Source of the DNA: Nitrososphaerota archaeon
GTDB lineage: Archaea; Thermoproteota; Nitrososphaeria; Nitrososphaerales; Nitrosopumilaceae
DNA: 34,164 nucleotides
Assembly (NCBI GenBank): GCA_028867675.1
Contig: JAGWGA010000019.1
Location: 1-34,164 of the forward strand
Direction: 5' to 3'
In this document: positions 6,706-14,471 of the stretch, in pieces
Layout of the letters: every line of letters starts with the position of its first letter
Numbering within the stretch: position 1 is the stretch's first letter
Position numbers and translations under genes: made by a program
Notes under the pieces: generated by a model
What the model saw: only the letters and a program-made list of their open reading frames with translations
Told to the model about the DNA's origin: nothing
Databases searched by the model: none

Positions 6706-6744
6706 AAAAAAACTTGGGACGGCAAATAAAAAATTCATGCCGTC
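6706..6744 (-). terminator. Hairpin plus T-run terminator
   Basis: On the minus strand GACGGCA (6744-6738) and TGCCGTC (6724-6718) form a perfect 7-bp stem around a T-rich 13-base loop. After a short gap a run of seven Ts follows (6712-6706). It straddles the stop codon of the 41-aa zinc protein and would end the leftward transcript from 6990 before the ATPase operon. Confidence 0.6.
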
Positions 6745-6860
6745 ATCATCTTTCTCAAAAGGCTTATTGCACACTGATAGCGATCCATGTCGCTATGCCC
6801 TTCTCCGTTCTTACCTCGGATGACTTTTCCGCAATTCATGCAAGTATTAGGAATTTGCAT
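6735..6860 (-). CDS. Tiny zinc-finger protein (41 aa)
   Basis: From the ATG at 6860 the frame encodes MQIPNTCMNCGKVIRGK, continuing to HSDMDRYQC and a basic end. The CxxC...H...C pattern could hold one zinc ion. Its start overlaps the last 14 bases of the 47-aa gene upstream, so it is probably translated by coupling. A longer 68-aa reading from 6941 is possible but would lie almost wholly inside that upstream gene, and its extra residues look out of frame. The function is unknown. Confidence 0.55.
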   Translation of the reverse strand: MQIPNTCMNCGKVIRGKNGEGHSDMDRYQCAISLLRKMMTA

Positions 6861-6990
6861 GTCCAGCCTCTCCCTCTGTGGTTTTATTTTTCCACAGACT
6901 GACTCGGTATCTTTTGTCTTCCATCTCAAGCCATCCAACATACATAGGGCGTTCGCCTTTCTTTTTGTCGGAATGTGTTTCAGTACTCAT
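6847..6990 (-). CDS. Small hydrophilic protein (47 aa) sharing a divergent promoter
   Basis: The 47 residues run MSTETHSDKKKGERPM, YVGWLEMEDKRYRVSLWKNK and TTEGEAGHANS. The GWLE...LWKNK arrangement recalls small phage and plasmid proteins that form a short beta sheet, but I cannot name a family. The ATG at 6990 is about 28 bp from a palindromic TATA element, which fits leaderless translation; an in-frame ATG at 6999 is an alternative. It overlaps the 41-aa zinc gene and is divergent from the winged-helix regulator at 7044. Confidence 0.55.
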   Translation of the reverse strand: MSTETHSDKKKGERPMYVGWLEMEDKRYRVSLWKNKTTEGEAGHANS

Positions 6991-7043
6991 ACATATCATA
7001 CGGCATAAAACTTAATAATTATTTAGTTTCATTTTAGTTTCAT
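6991..7043. promoter_or_regulatory. Bidirectional promoter with palindromic TATA element
   Basis: AATAATTATT at 7014-7023 is its own reverse complement. Its centre lies about 25 bp before the regulator ATG (7044) on the plus strand and about 28 bp before the ATG at 6990 on the minus strand. Both distances suit archaeal TATA-to-start spacing for leaderless transcripts, so one TBP site may serve both directions. Confidence 0.5.
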
Positions 7044-7871
7044 ATGAGTTTTGACCTAAATTGTGAAGGTTGTAAAAAAATACTAGACTTTATCCGTCAA
7101 TATCCAGATGGGAAAGGATTCAATGAAATAGTGAATCATTTTGAACAGAAAAAAATCATGGTTAGGTCTACCGTTGACAGACATCTTAAGGAATTAGATG
7201 AATTTGGCTTTCTGCATATCGAGAAAAAAAATACCCAAAGAGGCAAACCCACAATATACAAAGCAAGAACAATTCCTCTAAAAAAAATAGTTTTACAGCC
7301 TACATATAATATTAAAAAAATAATTAGAGAATTTCATGTTTCAAATTCATCAGTATATCACAAATCAACTAGGGAATTAGAGAACATAAGTGAACAACCA
7401 CAGGAATATTATGTAATGTATATCGAAGGAGATACTAACAAAACTTGGGATGAACTTCACGCTAAGATATATGAAAATCGAGATGGTAAAAGATCAGAAA
7501 TCTTGCCAGAATTATTAAAAAACCAACCACAAATCAAAAGATTTCGAATTAAATTCTCAGAACCACTTTACCAAAACCAAAGTACAGAAATTCACTTTGA
7601 ATACAAGTGGGACGAACCAAAAAAATCAAGACCATTTGATACTGCATACTACAAACCTAATCAGCTTGTATTTAGGATACATTTTGAAGACAAAAAAGAA
7701 CACAAAGCCAAACTCTATGAAATAGACCCATTAACTAATGAATCTGACTTGTCAAACGTCCCTCCTGTATATGATAAACGAAATAACACAATAGAATGGA
7801 ATTGTGAAGAAGCAATCAAATCAAGACATTATAGAGTTGACTGGGACGAAGCAACTGAACGCAGTTCTTAA
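7044..7871 (+). CDS. Winged-helix regulator with large beta-rich C-terminal domain
   Basis: In this 275-aa protein, residues 1-75 form a winged helix (KKILDFIRQYPDGKGFNEIV, then STVDRHLKELDEFGFLHIEK and a wing with RGKPTIYKA). A short cysteine pair (LNCEGCK) sits at the N-terminus. Residues about 120-275 are strand-rich and end in HYRVDW, with a repeated pattern of charged strands (FRIKFSEPL, IHFEYKWDEP, LVFRIHFEDK). I recall similar terminal ...Y.I.W beta domains on bacterial regulators but cannot name the family. It probably controls the divergent small genes or the recombinase, whose gene it overlaps tail-to-tail by 4 bases. Confidence 0.7.
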   Translation: MSFDLNCEGCKKILDFIRQYPDGKGFNEIVNHFEQKKIMVRSTVDRHLKELDEFGFLHIEKKNTQRGKPTIYKARTIPLKKIVLQPTYNIKKIIREFHVSNSSVYHKSTRELENISEQPQEYYVMYIEGDTNKTWDELHAKIYENRDGKRSEILPELLKNQPQIKRFRIKFSEPLYQNQSTEIHFEYKWDEPKKSRPFDTAYYKPNQLVFRIHFEDKKEHKAKLYEIDPLTNESDLSNVPPVYDKRNNTIEWNCEEAIKSRHYRVDWDEATERSS

Positions 7872-9031
7872 CTCTCTTTCTTCTGAATTAACTCATACAA
7901 ATTTGCAATCTGTGCTTTCATATAGTCAACTTCCTTCTGTTTTTCTTCTAGTTCCGTAATTTTTTTATCTCTTTTTTCTATCTCATATTTCTCTGTGTAT
8001 ATTGCCAAATATGGAAACGCTTTCTTGAAGTCCTCATAAAGAATTTCATGCAATCTATCTTCTGTGAAACTATCGTATTTTTCATCAACATTAAGAGCAT
8101 GTCCCATGAGTCTTTTTTTATTCGTAGAGTCTAGTTTCGCTTCGCTCAGTCCCGTTTTAAAGAAACGTCTGAAACTATGACTCATTACAACTGAATAGCG
8201 TCTTTGTCCCTCAACAATCACGATATTTTTCTTTCTTCTATAAGTCTCTACTAGATTTCTAACTGCCTGTTTTATTGCTAACTTGCTTGCAGGTTTAGAA
8301 ATTATCCGATCATCTTTCAATTTAACATAACTAACAAAAAGTGGTCTTGTATCATCCAACTTACCCTCTTTACTTCTTCTCTCTTCCAAATAATCATCAA
8401 TCGCTTTTGCACCATCAGGGGCTACAAATGTAGTATATCGACTCTTAGATGAGGTTGCATATACAACTAACTTTTTACAATCATCTTTAAAATCTGAAAC
8501 GTCTTTTATCCTAATCTCACTTAATGCACCAAGCCTTACCCCCGAATTTGCCATAGTAAGTAAACAAGCTTTTAGTCTCTTGTCTGTCGTAAGTCCTACC
8601 AAATCCTTAATCTCATGCGCTTGCCATGTACCAGTGCCTTCAGGTGTCTTTTCCTCTGGAATACCCCGCCTAAACCGCTTTAGTGATATACCATCCCTGT
8701 CAAATGTTGTTAAAACATTCTGGACACTTGCAAGAAAACTCTTATGATAAGATACGGACTTGCCAGAAATATTACTTAGATATGCACCTATCCACTTCTT
8801 GACCTGCTCCGAAGTAGCGTGCCTAAAATCATCAACGGCTAGGTGGTTATATGCCATAAACTGATAAAAATGCCAGATGTAGTTTTTCTTAGTTTCAACT
8901 GACTTGGTAACAATCAGTTCTCCTAATTCTTTCTGAATGTTTAGAGGCACTACCCGTTTTGTCATGCCATCATATTCTTTTTGTTTAAGATATATTTTCC
9001 CACCTTTTGACAAAAGTTTAATATAAAACAC
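7868..9031 (-). CDS. Tyrosine recombinase (integrase)
   Basis: The 387-aa protein has an N-terminal SAM-like DNA-binding domain (about 35-125) and a catalytic domain with all expected residues: Arg166 in GVRLGAL, a candidate Lys196, His285 and Arg288 in SHSFRRF, His311 in MGH and nucleophile Tyr319 in EKYDSF. A charged coiled-coil tail ends the protein. The frame opens with GTG at 9031; ATG at 8965 (MTKRVVPLNIQ) is the more conventional start. The gene is intact, unlike SSV-type integrases that are split on integration. It lies at the edge next to the chromosome and very probably inserted the element. Confidence 0.88.
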   Translation of the reverse strand: MFYIKLLSKGGKIYLKQKEYDGMTKRVVPLNIQKELGELIVTKSVETKKNYIWHFYQFMAYNHLAVDDFRHATSEQVKKWIGAYLSNISGKSVSYHKSFLASVQNVLTTFDRDGISLKRFRRGIPEEKTPEGTGTWQAHEIKDLVGLTTDKRLKACLLTMANSGVRLGALSEIRIKDVSDFKDDCKKLVVYATSSKSRYTTFVAPDGAKAIDDYLEERRSKEGKLDDTRPLFVSYVKLKDDRIISKPASKLAIKQAVRNLVETYRRKKNIVIVEGQRRYSVVMSHSFRRFFKTGLSEAKLDSTNKKRLMGHALNVDEKYDSFTEDRLHEILYEDFKKAFPYLAIYTEKYEIEKRDKKITELEEKQKEVDYMKAQIANLYELIQKKES

Positions 9032-9110
9032 TTAGACCTTCGGATCCAGTTATGATACAAAAAATAACACAGATCTCATCATTGCGATCTGAAAATAAGG
9101 AGAGATCCTT
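9032..9110. other. Element-chromosome junction and carbon-fixation gene promoter
   Basis: These 79 bases lie between the recombinase and the acyl-CoA synthetase. They contain an A-rich TATA-like stretch (9058-9067), a CAGATC/GATCTG inverted repeat (about 9070-9091) and a GGAGAG ribosome binding site just before the TTG at 9111. The attachment core should be here or just inside the recombinase gene, but no second copy is in the window. Confidence 0.4.
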
Positions 9111-11234
9111 TTGAATCCAGTAGCCAAAATTTTTGAAGAAACATTTGCAACAGATCACAAAGTAATTACCGAAGATCTGTCCAAAGGAGTACTAAAAAAA
9201 TATGGTATCAAAGTTCCAGGCTATGCACTTGTAAAAAGTGCAAATGAAGCTGCAAAAGCTGCCAAAAAGCTAGGTTTTCCACTTGTAATGAAAGTAGTCT
9301 CACCACAGATTCTTCACAAAAGTGATGTCGGTGGAGTAAAGGTTGGACTACAAAATGAGAAAGATGTCAAAAAGGCATTTTTAGAAATGTATCCAAGACT
9401 CTCAAAGAAAAAGGGAGTAAATGTTAAAGGAATTTTACTTGAAAAAATGGTCCCACAGGGAGTTGAATTAATCATTGGACTCCAAAACGACCCACAGTTT
9501 GGACCAGTAATAATGGTTGGACTTGGAGGTGTCTTGACGGAAATATTCAAGGATGTTGCATTTAGAATGCTGCCAATTACAATTGATGATGCAAAATCAA
9601 TGCTTACAGAATTGAAGGGCTCTAAAATTTTGTCAGGATATAGAGGTACAAAACCAATTGATATCAACATGCTTGCAAAGGCAATTGTTCAAATTGGAAA
9701 GATTGGTGTAGACAATGCAAACTACTTTGACAGTATTGACTTCAATCCAATTGTAGTCTATCCAAAATCCTACTATGTAGTTGATGCAAAGATAATTCTT
9801 AGAAAAGAGATCAAAAAAGATGCAATTTCTACAGCAAAACCAAACATCGAATTTATGGAGACATTCTTTACGCCACAATCAGTTGCACTAGTTGGTGCAT
9901 CTGCAACTCCAGGTAAAGTAGGAAATTCCGTCCTTGACAGTATTGCAAAGCACGATTACAAGGGCAAGGTATACCCAATCAATCCAAAAGCCGAAGAGAT
10001 TTTGGGAATAAAGTGTTATCCATCAATTGAAGCAATTCCAGATAAAGTTGATCTAGTTGTAGTATGTGTTGACCTATCAGTTACACCACCAGTTCTAGAA
10101 GCTTGTGCCAAGAAAGGAATCCACAATGTGGTCATAGTATCTGGAGGCGGAAAAGAACTTGGAGGCGAAAGAGCAGACTTTGAATCACAAATCAAGAGCC
10201 TCTCAGAGCAGCACAAGATTCGAATCATCGGTCCAAACTGTATTGGAATGTTCAATGCAGCAAATAGACTAGACTGTGCATTCCAAGGCCAAGAGAGAAT
10301 GGTTCGTGCAAGACTTGGACCAGTCGCGTTACTATCACAAAGTGGTACAATGGGAATTAGTTTTCTTGAGACTGCAGATTCATTTGGATTATCAAAGATG
10401 GTATCATATGGAAACAGATCAGATGTAGATGAAGCAGACATGATCTGGTATTTAGCAAATGATCCTCAAACCAAAGTAATTGCATTATACGTAGAAGGAT
10501 TTGGTGATGGAAGAAAATTCATCGAGACTGCTAAACGGGTAATGAAAGAAAAACAAAAACCAGTTCTAATCTGGAAGAGTGGAAGAACTACACTTGGTGC
10601 AAAACAAGCGGCCTCACACACGGGTTCACTTGGAGGTTCAAACGCAATCATCCAAGGAGCATTCAAACAAGCAGGAATCGTATCAGTAGAAAGCTATCAA
10701 GAACTTGCAGCAGCTGCAAAAGCATTAGCATGGCAGCCAGCTGCAAAAGGTCCAAGAGTTGCTCTAGTTAGTAACGGTGCAGGTCCAATGATTGGTGCAA
10801 TAGACCAGTTTGAAAAATACGGATTAGAACTTGGCAAAGTAACAGAGGCAACACTCAAGGAAATGAAGGCACATTATCCTCCAACATATGTCATAGGAAA
10901 TGGAAACCCAGCAGATGTAACTGGAGGGGCAAATGCCGACGATTACAGATATTCAATACAAAAGTTCATGGATGATCCAAACATCGACATTGTAATGCCA
11001 TGGTTTGTCTTCCAAGATGATCCACTTGAAGAGACAATCATTGATTATCTCGGGGAGTTTTCAAAGCAAGGCAAGAAACCATTGCTTGTTGGTGGAAATG
11101 GTGGTCCTTACACAGCCAAAGTTTCTGGACTAATTGAAAAGCACAATGTTCCAGTATTTGACGACCTCCGAGACTGGGTAGCAGCTGCATCGGCATTGCA
11201 CCAGTGGGGAAAACAAAAACCAAGGGGAACATAA
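9111..11234 (+). CDS. ADP-forming acyl-CoA synthetase, 3-hydroxypropionyl-CoA synthetase-like
   Basis: The 707-aa fused enzyme has an ATP-grasp domain (about 15-235, with His69 in ILHKSD), a CoA-binding Rossmann domain ([14 protein letters not shown] at 261-274) and a ligase domain with the phosphorylated His503 in SHTGSLGG. It joins a carboxylic acid to CoA using ATP and releasing ADP, which is the energy-saving variant in the thaumarchaeal 3HP/4HB cycle. In Nitrosopumilus maritimus the copy adjacent to the crotonase (Nmar_1309) was assigned to 3-hydroxypropionate and Nmar_0206 to 4-hydroxybutyrate. The same gene pairing here favours 3-hydroxypropionate. TTG start with a GGAGAG site; 3 bases before the next gene. 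Confidence 0.88.
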   Translation: MNPVAKIFEETFATDHKVITEDLSKGVLKKYGIKVPGYALVKSANEAAKAAKKLGFPLVMKVVSPQILHKSDVGGVKVGLQNEKDVKKAFLEMYPRLSKKKGVNVKGILLEKMVPQGVELIIGLQNDPQFGPVIMVGLGGVLTEIFKDVAFRMLPITIDDAKSMLTELKGSKILSGYRGTKPIDINMLAKAIVQIGKIGVDNANYFDSIDFNPIVVYPKSYYVVDAKIILRKEIKKDAISTAKPNIEFMETFFTPQSVALVGASATPGKVGNSVLDSIAKHDYKGKVYPINPKAEEILGIKCYPSIEAIPDKVDLVVVCVDLSVTPPVLEACAKKGIHNVVIVSGGGKELGGERADFESQIKSLSEQHKIRIIGPNCIGMFNAANRLDCAFQGQERMVRARLGPVALLSQSGTMGISFLETADSFGLSKMVSYGNRSDVDEADMIWYLANDPQTKVIALYVEGFGDGRKFIETAKRVMKEKQKPVLIWKSGRTTLGAKQAASHTGSLGGSNAIIQGAFKQAGIVSVESYQELAAAAKALAWQPAAKGPRVALVSNGAGPMIGAIDQFEKYGLELGKVTEATLKEMKAHYPPTYVIGNGNPADVTGGANADDYRYSIQKFMDDPNIDIVMPWFVFQDDPLEETIIDYLGEFSKQGKKPLLVGGNGGPYTAKVSGLIEKHNVPVFDDLRDWVAAASALHQWGKQKPRGT

Positions 11235-11237
11235 GAG

Positions 11238-11999
11238 ATGTCTCTAGTTCTAGTCTCAAAATCTGATGGAATATGCACAGTCAAGGTAAACAGACCAGAC
11301 AAGCTAAATGCAATGAATACGGATGTTGCAAAAGAGATCATCCAAGTATTCAAAGAAATTGAGACTGATGATTCTGTAAAAGTTGTAATTTTAACAGGAG
11401 AAGGAGACAAGGCATTTTCTGCAGGTGCAGACATTGCATACATGTCAACTATAACACCAATTGAATCAGAAACCTATGCAAAGCTTGGTCATCTTGTAAC
11501 TTCAACAGTAGAAAACTGTAGCAAGCCAACAATTGCAGCAATCAACGGATTTGCGTTGGGTGGAGGATGTGAGCTTGCACTTGCATGTGATATCAGAGTA
11601 GCTTCAGATACTGCAAGAATAGGACAACCTGAAGTAACAATTGGAGTATGTCCAGGATGGGGTGGAACTCAGAGATTGCAGAGAATAATTGGAATATCTC
11701 AGGCAAAAGATTTGATCTTTACTGGAAGAATGGTAAAAGCAGACGAAGCAAAAGAAATGGGACTAGTAAACAAAGTAGTCGAACTTGCAAAATTAATGGA
11801 AGAGACTAATAACATGGCAAAGATGATTGCCCAAAATTCTGCAATGGCAGTAAGAATGTCAAAGATTGCAATCAACAAGGGAAGAAACTCGGACATTGAT
11901 ACCGGACTTGCTCTAGAACTATACACTTGGGGATTGTGCTTTACACATTCAGACAGATCTGAGCGAATGACTGCATTCGTAAACAAGTCAAAAAAATAA
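11238..11999 (+). CDS. Crotonase-family 3-hydroxypropionyl-CoA dehydratase / crotonyl-CoA hydratase
   Basis: The 253-aa protein is a full-length enoyl-CoA hydratase. [10 protein letters not shown] and GFALGGG give the oxyanion hole, and the two catalytic glutamates are Glu112 ([10 protein letters not shown]) and Glu132 (GQPEVTIG). In N. maritimus the homologue next to the synthetase (Nmar_1308) was reported to act on both 3-hydroxypropionyl-CoA and crotonyl-CoA, serving both halves of the CO2-fixation cycle. The ATG is 3 bases after the synthetase stop, so the two are one operon. The neighbour, not the sequence, distinguishes this from a general fatty-acid hydratase. Confidence 0.88.
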   Translation: MSLVLVSKSDGICTVKVNRPDKLNAMNTDVAKEIIQVFKEIETDDSVKVVILTGEGDKAFSAGADIAYMSTITPIESETYAKLGHLVTSTVENCSKPTIAAINGFALGGGCELALACDIRVASDTARIGQPEVTIGVCPGWGGTQRLQRIIGISQAKDLIFTGRMVKADEAKEMGLVNKVVELAKLMEETNNMAKMIAQNSAMAVRMSKIAINKGRNSDIDTGLALELYTWGLCFTHSDRSERMTAFVNKSKK

Positions 12000-12043
12000 G
12001 CTCGACCTAATCTGGGATTCCTATTATGTCCTGTAGGAAAAGA

Positions 12044-12058
12044 TTATTATAATTTAAA
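12044..12058 (+). promoter_or_regulatory. TATA element for the IscA-like gene
   Basis: TTATTATAATTTAAA lies about 20-30 bp before the ATG at 12075, in the 75-base gap after the crotonase. This is the usual archaeal position for a promoter with a very short leader. Confidence 0.5.
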
Positions 12059-12074
12059 CAACGAATTAGGTGCA

Positions 12075-12425
12075 ATGAGCAACACACAGACCACAAAATT
12101 GGTCACAATTACACCAAAAGCCGCAGAAAAAGTAACAGCTTTCATGGCAGAAGAGGCCGAAAAGCCACAATTTCTACGAGTCTATGTACAAGGTGGAGGA
12201 TGCTCTGGATTATCCTACGGAATGGGATTTGAAAAAGCAGCTGAAGAAGATGATCTTGTAATAGAAGAAAACGGTGTAAAGATGCTAATTGACAGTTACA
12301 GTGCAGACTATCTCAAGGGTGCAAACATTGACTACATTGAGAGCCTAATGGGTGCTGGATTTAAAATCAACAATCCAAACGTAACCAAGTCTTGCTCCTG
12401 TGGCCATTCATTTAACACATCATAG
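12075..12425 (+). CDS. IscA/HesB-family iron-sulfur carrier protein
   Basis: The 116-aa protein carries the three invariant cysteines of A-type carriers: Cys43 in GGGCSGLSYG and Cys107 and Cys109 in SCSCGHSF. The first 10 residues are a flexible extension. The family receives Fe-S clusters from a scaffold and passes them to apo-enzymes; the 4-hydroxybutyryl-CoA dehydratase of the same CO2-fixation cycle is an Fe-S flavoprotein, though a specific link is only suggestive. It has its own promoter, and a T-rich stretch after the stop (12434-12455) may end transcription. Confidence 0.9.
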   Translation: MSNTQTTKLVTITPKAAEKVTAFMAEEAEKPQFLRVYVQGGGCSGLSYGMGFEKAAEEDDLVIEENGVKMLIDSYSADYLKGANIDYIESLMGAGFKINNPNVTKSCSCGHSFNTS

Positions 12426-12516
12426 ATTCCGAAATTTCTTTAATTTTTATTTGTCTTTATCTAGTATGCACTGAGGTTTATTTTCAAGATTTTTGAATGA
12501 TATAAAATAAAGAAAA

Positions 12517-12744
12517 TCAAATTACCATTAAGGTCATAGTAGTAAGGACATGTGGAATTTTTCGTACCTGTTTTGTTACAATATTTTCAAGTTCATGAGA
12601 ATCCGCTGCCTCTACTTTAGCTATAATATCGTACAAGCCCAGAGTTCCTGTGACTTCTGAAATACCTTTGATTTCCATAAGTTTTCTTATGATGGGGCTT
12701 TCTTTTCCAGTCTCACAATGAATTGCAACAAAGGCTTGATTCAT
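12517..12744 (-). CDS. Stand-alone Lrp/AsnC ligand-binding (RAM) domain protein
   Basis: The 75 residues equal one RAM domain (MNQAFVAIHCETGKE..., ...GLYDIIAKVEAADSHEL, ...IPHVLTTMTLMVI) with no helix-turn-helix in front. Full Lrp regulators are about 150 aa, so the DNA-binding half is absent rather than lost by frameshift: the protein starts cleanly at an ATG with a TATA-like AATATTACG some 20 bp upstream. Such proteins may bind amino acids and oligomerise, or modulate full-length Lrp partners. It lies 36 bases downstream of glutamate dehydrogenase on the same strand, so sensing of glutamate-related metabolites is a reasonable guess. Confidence 0.85.
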   Translation of the reverse strand: MNQAFVAIHCETGKESPIIRKLMEIKGISEVTGTLGLYDIIAKVEAADSHELENIVTKQVRKIPHVLTTMTLMVI

Positions 12745-12780
12745 AGCACATAAGATCGTAATATTGTGTATTAGGTATTT

Positions 12781-14028
12781 CTATGGCCAGAGGCCTCGTG
12801 CCTCAAATGCCTCTAACACTCTGCCTACTGCAAGCACCATACTTCCTTTTCTCATGTCTACATTGTGCTTCTTTGCTAGTGCATATGTATCATTAAAACC
12901 ACGAACAATGTGATGTTCCATTTTGCTTGCAACTTCGTCAAATGTCCAATAGTATCTTTGCAAGTTTTGTACCCACTCTAGGTATGATATGCATACACCG
13001 CCAGAGTTTGCCAAGATATCCGGTATAACCATAATTTTCTTCTTGAATAGAATATCATCTGCATCAGGAGTTGTTGGGCCGTTTGCAGCTTCAGCAATTA
13101 TTTTACATTTGATGTTTCTTGCAACTTGTGGAGTGATTTGGTTTTCTAATGCTGCTGGAACTAGAACATCACATGGTGTTGTAAGAAGTTCTTCTGTTGA
13201 AACCTTTTTGCTTCCAGGATATCCAACAACACTTCCGTGTTTGTTTTTGAATTCTAGAACCTTCTTTGAATCTAATCCCTTTGTATTAACAATTGAACCT
13301 TTAGAATCACTTACTCCGATAATGATTCCACCCAACTTTTCTATATATTCTGCTGCATATGTTCCAGCATTACCATAACCTTGGATGACAACTTTGGCAC
13401 CCTTGAGCTTTAATCCAATTTTTTTTGCGCCTTCTCTCACACAATAAGCAACGCCAAGACCAGTAGCGACGTTTCTTGCAAGAGAACCTCCTACTGGCAG
13501 TGGTTTTCCTGTGATAACGGCTGGTTCTCCTTGTCCATGCATTACACTATAAACATCCATAATCTGTGCCATCTCTTTTCCAGTGGTATAAACATCAGGG
13601 GCTGGTACATCTTTTCCTGGTCCAATTATCTCAGATATTGCATACGCATATCTTCGAGTCATTCTCTCTTTTTCTCCTGCTGAGAGTCTCTTTGGATCAC
13701 AGATGATTCCTCCTTTACCACCTCCAAATGGAACATCAACTATTGCGCATTTCCAGGTCATCCACATGGATAGTGCCTTTACTTCTTCAATTGTAACATC
13801 TGGGTGATATCTTATTCCTCCCTTGTGAGGACCTCTAAAGTCATTATGTTGTGATCTATAACCCGTGAATACTTTGATTCTACCATCATCCATTTTTACT
13901 GGAAGAGAAACTGTAAGAATTTTTTTTGGGTTTGCAAGCATCTCATGAATTCCTGCATCGAGTTTCAAAATTTTTGCTGCGTCTGCAAGTTGCTTGAGAG
14001 CATTTTGCCAAGGATCGATTTTAGTCAA
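12781..14028 (-). CDS. gdhA: Glutamate dehydrogenase
   Basis: This 415-aa protein matches hexameric Glu/Leu/Phe/Val dehydrogenases. The N-terminal domain has KGGIRYHP (69-76), where substrate lysines sit, and the catalytic Lys105 in VPFGGGKGGI. PAPDVYTTGKEM lies at 143-154 and the Rossmann GYGNAG at 217-222. It interconverts 2-oxoglutarate plus ammonium and glutamate, a main ammonium-assimilation route in these archaea. Cofactor choice (NAD or NADP) is not settled by what I can read. The ATG start follows a TATA-like AATTTAAATAC on the minus strand and an inverted repeat that would overlie the transcription start. Confidence 0.93.
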   Translation of the reverse strand: MTKIDPWQNALKQLADAAKILKLDAGIHEMLANPKKILTVSLPVKMDDGRIKVFTGYRSQHNDFRGPHKGGIRYHPDVTIEEVKALSMWMTWKCAIVDVPFGGGKGGIICDPKRLSAGEKERMTRRYAYAISEIIGPGKDVPAPDVYTTGKEMAQIMDVYSVMHGQGEPAVITGKPLPVGGSLARNVATGLGVAYCVREGAKKIGLKLKGAKVVIQGYGNAGTYAAEYIEKLGGIIIGVSDSKGSIVNTKGLDSKKVLEFKNKHGSVVGYPGSKKVSTEELLTTPCDVLVPAALENQITPQVARNIKCKIIAEAANGPTTPDADDILFKKKIMVIPDILANSGGVCISYLEWVQNLQRYYWTFDEVASKMEHHIVRGFNDTYALAKKHNVDMRKGSMVLAVGRVLEAFEARGLWP

Positions 14029-14034
14029 TCTTAA

Positions 14035-14051
14035 CCGATATGTCTCATCGG
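14035..14051. promoter_or_regulatory. Inverted repeat at the glutamate dehydrogenase transcription start
   Basis: CCGAT (14035-14039) and ATCGG (14047-14051) flank 7 bases, about 7-24 bp before the gdhA start codon and downstream of its TATA element. This is a classic place for an archaeal repressor operator; an Lrp-type regulator would be a natural candidate. Confidence 0.35.
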
Positions 14052-14082
14052 CATATTGTATTTAAATTTGTTGAAGTTTTGA

Positions 14083-14439
14083 TTATTGTTTTGATGCAGA
14101 ATCTTGATCGCTCTTTGTAGTTCCTGCAAGTTTTAAATTTACAAGATTACGAAGATCATCATCAGTTTTATTGTCAGCACTAATTCCCAATGATTTTGCA
14201 AGAGTTTCCAGTTTTTGTCTCTCTGTCATGACAGGGCCAGAAACATTGAGGTTAAACTCGCCTTTGGCTTTTTGAATTTCTTCTTGAACCATGTTTTTTG
14301 TTTTGTCATATTGCGCAGTTACTTTGGCAATCTTTCTTGTAATATCAGGTAGTCTTTTTGTTCCAAGTAACAATGCCAGTGCTACAATAGCAATCATTAT
14401 CCAATCATTACCTATGATATTTAATGAAAAATCAAACAT
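14083..14439 (-). CDS. tatA: TatA/TatB-family twin-arginine translocation protein
   Basis: The 118-aa protein has a short N-terminus, one membrane helix (WIMIAIVALALLLG, residues 13-26), the hinge and amphipathic helix KRLPDITRKIAKVTAQYDK, then a charged cytoplasmic tail with a low-complexity end (KSDQDSASKQ). This is the TatA layout; the usual FG at the hinge is LG here. TatA oligomers form the passage for folded proteins with RR signal peptides. It is downstream of the permease gene by 32 bases on the same strand and may have its own promoter. Confidence 0.82.
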   Translation of the reverse strand: MFDFSLNIIGNDWIMIAIVALALLLGTKRLPDITRKIAKVTAQYDKTKNMVQEEIQKAKGEFNLNVSGPVMTERQKLETLAKSLGISADNKTDDDLRNLVNLKLAGTTKSDQDSASKQ

Positions 14440-14471
14440 GGAATAATTGAGCCTGTTCTAAAATTAAAGCT

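Larger units (their letters stand above)
1..9040. mobile_element. Integrated mobile element, right-hand part (left end outside window)
   Basis: The block holds a complete tyrosine recombinase at one edge, a toxin-antitoxin pair, a HerA/FtsK-type ATPase with membrane-protein neighbours, several very small zinc-binding proteins and a winged-helix regulator. It then gives way abruptly to conserved chromosomal metabolism at about 9.1 kb. That content is typical of integrated elements described in Thaumarchaeota. The right boundary is inferred from the recombinase start (8965-9031) and the first chromosomal gene (9111). I could not find the flanking direct repeat, because the other end is not in the window. 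The name is an inference from gene content. Confidence 0.65.

Noticed and set aside
1-9040. Casposon
   Set aside because: No Cas1 or family B polymerase is encoded; a tyrosine recombinase explains integration.
9032-9110. Direct-repeat attachment site
   Set aside because: I looked for a copy of this segment near the left edge (1-92) and saw none; the other end is probably outside the window.
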